From the NCBI RefSeq assembly GCF_010667615.1, contig NZ_VYSG01000001.1, forward strand, positions 1,231,649-1,295,648: a DNA stretch of 64,000 nt, read 5' to 3'. This document shows, in pieces, positions 1 to 8,100 of the stretch (the first letter of the stretch is position 1; every line of letters begins with the position of its first letter). This DNA is from Bifidobacterium choloepi. GTDB taxonomy: Bacteria; Actinomycetota; Actinomycetes; Actinomycetales; Bifidobacteriaceae. The notes beneath the pieces are model-generated. The model was given only the letters and a program-made list of their open reading frames with translations, ran no database searches and had not been told where the DNA came from. The position numbers and the translations under genes were made by a program.

Positions 1-17
1 CGAACCAGGAGAACACC

Positions 18-3000
18 ATGAGCGAACGTATGAAGGGGAACGGATTCGCCGACGATCAGCGGGAGGGGCCCGCCGTCGAGACGGTCACCGTCGCCGAGCC
101 CGAACCGGCCGATCCGATGCCGGTCGGCACGATCGATCCGCACGAAGAACACGAAGTCCATGAACAGCAGCGCCTGCTCGGCGACGTCGATCCGTCGCTG
201 ACGGACGCCACCGACGTCGCCAGGCTCCTCGACGTGGACCCGCGCAGGGGCCTCGCGTCCGGGGAAGCCCGTCGCCGCCTGGAGAAATTCGGGCCGAACG
301 AGCTCGCGAGCGCGCCGCCGGTGCCGAAGTGGAAGAAATTCTTCCAGCAGTTCCAGGATCCGCTCGTCTACCTGCTGCTCGTCGCCACCGGCATCTCGCT
401 CGTCGCGTGGTTCATCGAGCGCTTCCACGGCGACGCGACCGGCGAGGGAGCCGAGGCGCTCCCGTTCGACGCGATCGTCATCGTCATCATCCTGATCGTC
501 AACGCCATCCTCGGCTACATCCAGGAGGCGAAGGCCGAGCAGGCCGTCAACGCCCTGAGCGAGATGACGGCGCCGCAGACGAATGTCCTGCGCGACGGCC
601 ACGTCCAGCGCATCAACACCGTTGACGTCGTGCCCGGCGACATTCTCGTCCTCGGCGAGGGCGACACCGTCTCCGCCGACGGCCGCCTGTTCGCGGCCGC
701 GAGCCTGCGCATTGCCGAGGCGAGCCTGACCGGCGAATCGGTCCCGGTCGGCAAGAAGCCGGACACGCTGGCGTCCGCGAAGGCACTCGGCGACCGCGCC
801 AACATGGTCTTCAACGGCACGTCCGTCACGCAGGGCACCGGCCGCGCGATCGTCACCGGCACCGGCATGAACACGCAGGTCGGCAAGATCGCCGACCTGC
901 TCGCCAGCACCGAGGACGACACCAGCCCGCTGCAGAAGGAAATGAACCGCGTCTCGAAGGTGCTCGGCATCGCCGTCTGCATCATCGCCGTCGTCGTGCT
1001 CATCGCCCTCGCCTGCATGGAAGGCTTCCACAGCGCGCAGGATGTCATCGACTCGCTGCTGCTCGCCGTCTCGCTCGCCGTCGCGGCCGTGCCGGAGGGC
1101 CTCGCCGCCATCCTGACCGTCGTGCTCGCGCTCGGCGTGCAGCGGATGGCCGCCCATCACGCAATCGTCAAGAAACTGCACTCGGTCGAGACGCTGGGAT
1201 CGGCCTCGGTCATCTGCTCCGACAAGACCGGCACGCTCACCCGCAACGAGATGACCGTCGAGCGCGTCGTCACGCCGTCCGGCGAGGTCGAGCTGACCGG
1301 CACCGGCTACGCGCCGGAAGGCAGCATGATCAACCTCGACGGCAGCCCCGTCTCCGACGACGTCCGCCACGAAGTCATCGCGACGCTCGGCGCCGGCATC
1401 CTCGCGAACGACGGCGAACTGCGCGAGGGCGACCGGCCCGGCAAGTGGGACGTCGTCGGCGACCCGACGGAAGTCTCGCTGATCGTCGCCGGCAAGAAGG
1501 TGAGGGCCGGCCGCCAGTACGGCCACTTCCAGCGCGTCGCCGAGATTCCGTTCACGTCGGAACGCAAGCGAATGTCGGTCATCTGCCAGGACACGACAGA
1601 AGGCGGCGAACTCACCGTCTTCGCGAAGGGCGCACCGGACGTCCTGCTCAGCTACTGCAACAGGATCGCCGTCGACGGCGGCGCGATTCGTCCGCTGACG
1701 GAAGGCGACCGGCAGACCATCCTGGACACTGTCGAACGACTCTCCCGCGAGGCCTACCGCACGCTCGGCGAGGCGTTCCGTCCGCTCGAGACGAACCGAC
1801 TCGCCGACGTCCCCGGCGTGAGGGCGAACGCCGCCGGCCAGGTCACCGACATCGCCGACCAGGCCGACGCGATCGAGACCGGACTGGTCTGGAACGGCAT
1901 GGTCGGCATCATCGACCCGCCGCGCACCGAAGTGCGCGACGCCGTCGCCGAAGCCCACCGCGCCGGCATCCGCACCGTCATGATCACCGGCGACCACCCG
2001 CTCACGGCCGCCCGAATCGCGTCCGACCTCGGCATCATCAGGCGCGACGGCGCGGCGCTCACCGGCGAGGAGCTCGACGAGCTCGCCGCCAGGGGCGACG
2101 CGGCGTTCGACAAGGCGACGTCGGAAGTCTCCGTCTACGCCCGCGTGGCGCCGGAACACAAGCTCAAGATCGTCGAATCGCTGCAGCGACAGGGCAACAT
2201 CGTCGCGATGACCGGCGACGGCGTCAACGACGCCCCGGCCGTCAAGTCCGCCGACATCGGCGTGGCGATGGGCATCACCGGCACCGAAGTGACGAAGGAG
2301 TCGGCGAAGATGATCCTCGCCGACGACAACTTCTCGACGATCGTCGCCGCCGTCCGCGAAGGCCGCAACATCTTCGACAACATCCGCAAGTTCCTGCGCT
2401 ACCTGCTGTCCTCGAACGTCGGCGAAGTGTTCACCGTGTTCGGCGGCGTCATGCTCGCCGGCTTCCTCGGCATCTCGGTGCCGGGCTCCGAAGGCGTGAC
2501 GGTGCCGCTGCTGGCGACGCAGCTGCTGTGGATCAACCTGCTGACCGACGCGGCGCCGGCGCTCGCGATGGGCGTCGACCCGTCCACCGAAGACGTCATG
2601 AACCGGCGTCCGCGCAAGCTGACCGACCGCGTCATCGACGGCGAGATGTGGAGCGACATCATCTTCATCGGCATCGTCATGGCGCTCGTGACGCTGATCG
2701 GCATGGACATGCACCTGTCCGGCGGCCTGTTCACCGACCGGTCGCTCGACGCCGTCGGCCACGAGGCCCAGATGACGGAAGCCCGCACGATGGGCTTCAC
2801 GATCCTGGTGTTCGCCCAGCTGTTCAACGCGCTCGCCTCCCGCAGCCACTACGAGAGCGCCTTCAAGGGCTTCTTCGCCAACAAGTGGCTCTGGGGCGCC
2901 ATCCTGCTGTCGATCGTGCTGCAGCTGCTGGTGATCTACGTGCCGTTCCTGAACACGGCGTTCGGCACGGTGCCGCTGGAGCCGGGCGCCTGGCTGGAAT

Positions 3001-3089
3001 GCATCTGCCTGTCGGTGTTCGTCCTCATCGCCAGCGAGCTGCGCAAGATCTACCTGCGCGCCCGCCGCGGCATGAAGCGGCTCGACTAG
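18..3089 (+). CDS. P-type cation-transporting ATPase (calcium-type)
   Basis: Membrane pump using ATP to export a cation, probably Ca2+. The 1,023-aa protein has the full P-type ATPase set: an N-terminal cation-ATPase segment (about residues 50-110), paired membrane helices, the actuator loop TGES at 238-241, PEGL at 359-362 in the ion-binding helix, the phosphorylation site DKTGT with Asp402, TGDHPLTAARIA, and the hinge TGDGVNDAP from 732. The C-terminal half carries about six more helices. PEGL and the length fit the SERCA/PMR1-like group and argue against a heavy-metal pump, which would have CPC. The ATG has AGGAGA 6 nt upstream. The gene stands alone and is followed by repeats. Exact ion specificity is inferred. 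Confidence 0.93.
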   Translation: MSERMKGNGFADDQREGPAVETVTVAEPEPADPMPVGTIDPHEEHEVHEQQRLLGDVDPSLTDATDVARLLDVDPRRGLASGEARRRLEKFGPNELASAPPVPKWKKFFQQFQDPLVYLLLVATGISLVAWFIERFHGDATGEGAEALPFDAIVIVIILIVNAILGYIQEAKAEQAVNALSEMTAPQTNVLRDGHVQRINTVDVVPGDILVLGEGDTVSADGRLFAAASLRIAEASLTGESVPVGKKPDTLASAKALGDRANMVFNGTSVTQGTGRAIVTGTGMNTQVGKIADLLASTEDDTSPLQKEMNRVSKVLGIAVCIIAVVVLIALACMEGFHSAQDVIDSLLLAVSLAVAAVPEGLAAILTVVLALGVQRMAAHHAIVKKLHSVETLGSASVICSDKTGTLTRNEMTVERVVTPSGEVELTGTGYAPEGSMINLDGSPVSDDVRHEVIATLGAGILANDGELREGDRPGKWDVVGDPTEVSLIVAGKKVRAGRQYGHFQRVAEIPFTSERKRMSVICQDTTEGGELTVFAKGAPDVLLSYCNRIAVDGGAIRPLTEGDRQTILDTVERLSREAYRTLGEAFRPLETNRLADVPGVRANAAGQVTDIADQADAIETGLVWNGMVGIIDPPRTEVRDAVAEAHRAGIRTVMITGDHPLTAARIASDLGIIRRDGAALTGEELDELAARGDAAFDKATSEVSVYARVAPEHKLKIVESLQRQGNIVAMTGDGVNDAPAVKSADIGVAMGITGTEVTKESAKMILADDNFSTIVAAVREGRNIFDNIRKFLRYLLSSNVGEVFTVFGGVMLAGFLGISVPGSEGVTVPLLATQLLWINLLTDAAPALAMGVDPSTEDVMNRRPRKLTDRVIDGEMWSDIIFIGIVMALVTLIGMDMHLSGGLFTDRSLDAVGHEAQMTEARTMGFTILVFAQLFNALASRSHYESAFKGFFANKWLWGAILLSIVLQLLVIYVPFLNTAFGTVPLEPGAWLECICLSVFVLIASELRKIYLRARRGMKRLD

Positions 3090-3091
3090 GC

Positions 3092-3200
3092 CACAGCTGG
3101 GCTGAAGCAACTGAGCTGAGGCAGCTGGGCTGAAGTAGCTGGGCTGAAGCAGCCGGGCTGAAGCAGCCGGGCCGAAGCAGCCGGGCCGAAGCAGCCGAAA
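3092..3200. repeat. Tandem 15-bp repeats after the ATPase gene
   Basis: About seven imperfect copies of a 15-bp unit, roughly CAGCYGGGCYGAAG plus one base, lie directly after the ATPase stop. The early copies (CAGCTGGGCTGAAG) grade into later ones (CAGCCGGGCCGAAG), as expected for repeat expansion with drift. No coding role is evident. Confidence 0.8.
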
Positions 3201-3233
3201 CGAACCCCGCCCGGCAACGGCCCCTGACGCAGT

Positions 3234-3487
3234 TGCGTGGGCTGAACGGCGGGAATCGTGTCAAATTGGCGGTGGCCTCGCGCTGACGCAACGTCGGCGT
3301 GAGGCCACCGCCAATTTACGTCCCCTGTGGCAGCTGCCTCACGCCAAGGCGACCTTGGCGTGTGACAGTTGCCATATAAGCCGCCGGTTGGCAGGCGCCT
3401 CACGCCAACGCGCCCCTAGCGTGAGGCTGCTGCCAATATTGCCTTCAAAATGTCAGGTGCCTCACGCTGGCGGCTTGCCAGCGTGAG
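3234..3487. repeat. Left arm of ~254-bp inverted repeat flanking rlmB
   Basis: This arm is the reverse complement of about 4739-4992 with only around a dozen differences by eye. It begins with TGCGTGGGCTGAACGG and ends with GCCAGCGTGAG. It contains four hairpin units (about 3263-3317, 3329-3373, 3388-3436, 3451-3491); a fifth, less perfect unit lies just beyond at about 3510-3564. The arms read like CCTCACGC...GCGTGAGG with varying outer bases that stay paired. The whole 3090-3648 spacer is repeat DNA, with no gene seen. Confidence 0.85.
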
Positions 3488-3648
3488 CTGGCCGACTATA
3501 GCGACACCCAATTGGCAGGTGCCTCACGCTGGCAACTCGCCAGCGCGTGACCGCCGCGTCAATTTCATGAAAGAAATGGCGCGACGGTCACGCGAAGAGG
3601 CCGTGAACAGGCTTGCCGAAGTCCGGCGCGACAGGGATGATGGAACCT

Positions 3649-4635
3649 ATGGCACAGAAGAAAGGCCCGACCAAGGGGTCGGGCGGCAAGCACCGTAATG
3701 CACTGCGCGGCAAGGGCCCCACGCCGAAGGCCGAGGACCGCGTCTATCACAAGGCCTATCGCGACAAGAAGGCCGCCGACAAGCGCAAGCGCTCCGATCC
3801 GCGCCTCGCGGCCGCCCGCCGCGTGGCGAAGTTCACGTCCGACTCCGACGACCTCGTCATCGGCCGTAACGCCGTGCTGGAAGCGCTGCGCGTCGGCGTC
3901 CCGGCGAGCACGCTGTATGTCGCGGCGCGCCTGGAGCACGACGACCGCACGCGCGAGATCATCCGTCTCGCCGGCATCCAGGGCTTGCACATCCTCGAGG
4001 CCGACCGGCTCGAGATGGACCGCATCGCCCGCTCCGGCAACCACCAGGGCATCATCATGAAGGCCCAGCCGTTCCAGTACACGCCGCTCAACCAGCTCGT
4101 CGACAAGGCCGAGCGCAAGGCGAAGGCGATGGAGAACGTCTCCGAAAAGGCGAAGATCCAGTCGCGCCCGCTGTTCATCGCGCTCGACGGCGTCACCGAT
4201 CCGCAGAACCTCGGCGCCGTCATCCGTTCGGCCGCGGCGTTCGGCGCGAACGGCGTCATCATTCCGGAGCGCCGTTCGGCGTCCGTCAACGCGGCCGCAT
4301 GGAAGGTTTCGGCCGGCGCCGCTGCGCACATGCCAGTCGCCCGCGTCGTCAACCTGACGAAGGCCATCGAGGCGCTCAAGGAACGCGGCTTCTACTCGGT
4401 CGGCCTCGACGGCGGCGGCGACAAGCTCGTCGGCCAGACCGGATTCGAGACCGACCCGCTCGTCGTCGTGCTCGGCTCGGAAGGCAAGGGCATCAGCCGC
4501 CTGACCCGCGAGGCCTGCGACGCGATCGCCGGCATCCCGATGAGCAGCATGGTCGAGTCGCTCAATGCGTCGGTCGCCGCCGGCATCACGCTCTACGCCG
4601 TCGCCCGCGCCCGCCGCGAAGCCGTCGGCGAGTGA
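3649..4635 (+). CDS. rlmB: 23S rRNA (guanosine-2'-O-)-methyltransferase, TrmH/SpoU family
   Basis: AdoMet-dependent 2'-O-methylation of 23S rRNA (Gm2251 in E. coli numbering). I start at ATG 3649 (MAQKKGPTKG), giving 328 aa; a TTG at 3613 is in frame but adds only weak sequence. The Lys/Arg-rich N-terminus (about 60 residues) precedes the substrate-binding domain (GRNAVLEAL) and the knotted SPOUT domain, which shows NLGAVIRSAAAFGANGVII, VVVLGSEGKGISR and SLNASVAAGITLYA (motifs 1-3). The gene lies alone between two inverted repeat arms, which is unusual for this housekeeping gene. The family call is firm; the exact target base is from family knowledge. Confidence 0.9.
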   Translation: MAQKKGPTKGSGGKHRNALRGKGPTPKAEDRVYHKAYRDKKAADKRKRSDPRLAAARRVAKFTSDSDDLVIGRNAVLEALRVGVPASTLYVAARLEHDDRTREIIRLAGIQGLHILEADRLEMDRIARSGNHQGIIMKAQPFQYTPLNQLVDKAERKAKAMENVSEKAKIQSRPLFIALDGVTDPQNLGAVIRSAAAFGANGVIIPERRSASVNAAAWKVSAGAAAHMPVARVVNLTKAIEALKERGFYSVGLDGGGDKLVGQTGFETDPLVVVLGSEGKGISRLTREACDAIAGIPMSSMVESLNASVAAGITLYAVARARREAVGE

Positions 4636-4642
4636 TCGCCCC

Positions 4643-4725
4643 GGACGAATCGTACGAGTAGTTGGAACGATCCTTCCGTTATCAGGAACGATTCGTCCAT
4701 GTCTGAGGTGACGCGGACGAATCAT
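4643..4725. repeat. Cluster of the ACGAATCGT near-palindrome after rlmB
   Basis: Four copies or near-copies of the iterated motif sit within 80 bp: GGACGAATCGT, GGAACGATCCTTCC, GGAACGATTCGTCC and GGACGAATCATTCC. The first and third form an inverted pair around a short spacer and could act as a terminator-like hairpin for rlmB. Confidence 0.6.
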
Positions 4726-4738
4726 TCCAGTCGGGTGC

Positions 4739-4992
4739 CTCACGCTGGCAAGCCGCCAGCGTGAGGCACCTGACATTTTGAAGGCAATATTGGCAGCAGC
4801 CTCACGCTAGGGGCGCCTTGGCGTGAGGCAGCTACCAACTGGCGGCTTATTTGGCAACTGTCACATGCCAGGGTCGCCTTGGCGTGAGGCAGCTGCCACA
4901 GGGGACGTAAATTGGCGGTGGCCTCACGCCGACGTTGGGTCAGCGTGAGGCCACCGCCAATTTGGCACGATTCTTGCCGTTCAGCCCACGCA
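4739..4992. repeat. Right arm of ~254-bp inverted repeat flanking rlmB
   Basis: Partner of the arm at 3234-3487 in opposite orientation. It holds four hairpin units at about 4729-4777, 4790-4838, 4850-4898 and 4909-4963. Each has arms such as GGCGGTGGCCTCACGC/GCGTGAGGCCACCGCC around a 10-13-nt loop. The remaining spacer up to the amylase stop codon at 5104 holds a 29-bp direct repeat and no gene. Confidence 0.85.
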
Positions 4993-5066
4993 GCACAGTT
5001 CAACCCCCGTCCCCGGTTTCCTCCAACATGTCCGCGTCCGTTCAGCCCACGCAGCACAGTTCAACC
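4977..5066. repeat. 29-bp direct repeat pair
   Basis: A perfect 29-bp sequence beginning CCGTTCAGCCCACG and ending CAGTTCAACC occurs at 4977-5005 and again at 5038-5066, a 61-bp period. Its first 16 bases are also the outer end of the left inverted-repeat arm at 3234-3249. Confidence 0.85.
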
Positions 5067-5103
5067 GAGCCACCTCGTGCCGGAACAGTACAACGTACAA
5101 CCC

Positions 5104-8100
5104 TCATGCCTTGCTCCACAACGCGTACAGCGTGCCGTTGCGGTCGATCGGGATCAGGCTGCGGCCGGAGCTGTCGAAGCCGAAGGTGGAGCCGGAGCCG
5201 GCGAAGGACAGGGCGAGCATGTCGTTCTTGACGGTCGTCCAGCCCTGGAAGACATAGCCGTCGCGCACCGGGTTGACGGCCGGCTTCGTCAGGTATTCGC
5301 CGTCGAAGACCTTCTGGTCGGCGAACGCCGCGTCATGGCCGGCCGGCGCGGAGCCGCCGTTGAGGTCGAACTTGATCGTCCACACCGACCCGGCCTTCTC
5401 CCACCTCGCGACCAGCGTCAGGTCGCCGGTCACCGCGGTGCCGCCGGAGCCGGACGTCGCGGTGCCGCCGGACTCGTCATCATCGGCACCGGACTCGGCA
5501 CCGGACTCGGCACCGGAGCCGCCGGTGCCGTCGGATTCGCCGCTCCCCGCCGTGCAGAACACGAACGGCGTCGTGAGGCCGGCGTCGACGTACCAGCCGA
5601 GGAATTCGTAGCGGTCGGCGTCGTCACCGTGCGCCGGCTCGACGCCGGGGTCGGCGACGCAGGCGCCGTCATCGACGGTCTGCGTCGCGAGCGCCGGATA
5701 GGCGTCGACGGCGGCCGGCGCGCCGTCGTAGTTGAGGTCGAACGTCACCGGCCACGTCTTCACCCACAGCGGGTACAGCTCGAGGTTCTCGGTCACGACG
5801 TCGGTTCCGAAGTCGAACAGGTGCTCGAGGGACGTGAAGTCGGTCGTCCAGCCGGCGAACCGGTAGCCGTCGCGCACCGGGTCGGGCACCGGCTCGCCCA
5901 TCGTCTCGCCGACCACCGCGTACAGCTGCACGTCGCCGGACATGTCGAGCACGCCGTCTTCGTAGGCGGCATGGAACGTGACGAGCGTGACGTCGACGTC
6001 GTCGTCGACCCACTTGCCGTAGATCGTCAGCTCGCCGGTGACCGCCGCGGCAACGTTGTACGGCGTCGTGCCGGCGGCGTCGACGGTCCAGCCGACGAAC
6101 TTCCGGCCGTCGACACTCGCGCCGTCGGCCAGCTTCGCGAGCGCCGTCGCGTCGACGGTCTCGCCGTACTTCACCGTGAACGATTCCTCCGTCCCGTCGC
6201 CGACCACGACCTTCACCTCGTACTCGCACGGCTCCCAGACCGCGACGAGCACGGTGTCCTCGGTCAGCGGCGTCGAGAAGTCGAACAGCTCGACGGTGCC
6301 GAGATCGCTGGACTGGCCGGAGCCGCCGGCCCCGGACCCGCCGGACTCGCCGGTGCCGTCTGCCACCGTCCATCCGACGAACTCGTACCCGGTCCTCGTC
6401 GGCGTCACGGGCTCCGTCGCCGTCGACCCGACGCGGATCGTCTGGGCGTCCGGCGCCGCACTCGCCCCGCCGGACCCGGTTGCGCCCGCGGACGCGCTTG
6501 TTCCGGACGAATCGTCCCCGACATCGAACGTCACGACGATGCCCTTCGTCCACTGCGCGTACAGCACGGTGCGGGCGGTGACGACGGTGCCGCCGTCGCC
6601 GAAGACGAACCAGTCGCCGCTGCCGTCGGCGGCCGTGTTCCAGCCGTCAAGCAGGTAGCCGTCGCGCACCGGCGTCTCGTCGGCGTCGAGTCCGGCGACG
6701 GTGCCACCGACGGGGACGGCGCGGCCGGCCACGTCGGCACACGACCCGTCGCAGCCGGTCTCGAACGTCACGCCGGCGACGGCCGGCCGGTACGTGTAGA
6801 CGGTCGGGTCGCCGGACACGACCCAGATTTCGGCGACGCCGGACGACGAGTCGCCGGCCGCGACCCGGATCGCCGACTCGGGCACGGCGCGGTTGTAGCC
6901 GTCGGGATCCTTCGCCGTCCACGAATCGGCGCCCTGCCGGACGATGAACATGACGTTGCGGTTGCCCTTCGCCGGCTCGGTGAACGTCGCCGTCGCGACG
7001 ACGCCGAAGTCGTCGTGGCCGGTGAACTGGATCGCGGAGCCGGACGTCGTCTCGTTCGTCCACATCCACAGGTCCCAGCCGTTCCACGTGTCGGCGTCGA
7101 GGTCGTACTGCTGATAGTCGCCGTCGGGCCGCATGTAGTGGACGATGACGGTGACGGTCTGCGGATTCTTGACGTCGTTCGGCGACGGCGTGCTCGCGGC
7201 GTTGCGGTACTCCTCCGAATGGTCGTACGCCGTCGCCGCGCCGTCGGTCGTCACGGTGCCGTCGAGCCAGCTTTCGATCGCGCCGCGCACCTTCTCGGTC
7301 CAGCGGCGGCTCTCGTCGTCGGTATTGTCGAGGACGGCGGCGTTGTACGATTCGCCCGTCCCGGCCACGGCCGAAAGACTGTCGACGTCCTCGCCGGTCG
7401 CGCCGGCCGCGAGCGCCAGGCCGTCCGCATTGACGATCCGGTAGTTCACCTCGAGGAAGTCGCCGGGCAATGTCGCCGTCATCCGCCGGCCCCACGAGTC
7501 GGCGGTCGCGTCGAACGGATAGTAGGTGGCCGGCATTTCGGCGCCGGACACGTCGGTGCCCCGGACGACGACGCCGGTCGCGCCGGCCTGGGCGGCCGCG
7601 CTCGTCGCCTTGAAGTGGACGGTGAACAGCGTCGTCGTGGCCGTCGAGCAGCTATACGGGACGCCAAGCGTCGTCGCGTGGCCGCGCACGGCGATCGCCG
7701 TCGTGCCGGCCGCCGCCTCGTACGGCGTCGAGCCGCCCTCCGTCGACAGTCCGTCCGCGTAATCCCAGACGACGCCGGTCGCGCCGTCCTCGTCGTCAAT
7801 ATCCTCGACGTCGGCCACTGCGACGCCGGTGTCCCCGGCACCGGCCGCCGTGTCGCCGGCAACGTCGTCGGCGACATCGCCGGCGACTTGCGTGCCATCG
7901 TCATCGGTGCCGGCGCCATCGGTGGTGCCGCCCGCGCCCGCGGTGCCCGATCCTCCGGACGGATCGTTCGTGAACCTGAACAATGTCTTCGACGTGCCGA
8001 CGCCCGTGACCGTCGCCTGGTACCAGCTGCCGTCATCGTCGTCGACACCGGAACAGACAGTGGCGGACGAATCGTTCCCGGTCAGGCTGTCGGCGCCAAC

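Noticed and set aside
3263..4963. CRISPR array
   Set aside because: Repeats are palindromic and vary between units, spacers are short and uneven, and no cas gene is present.
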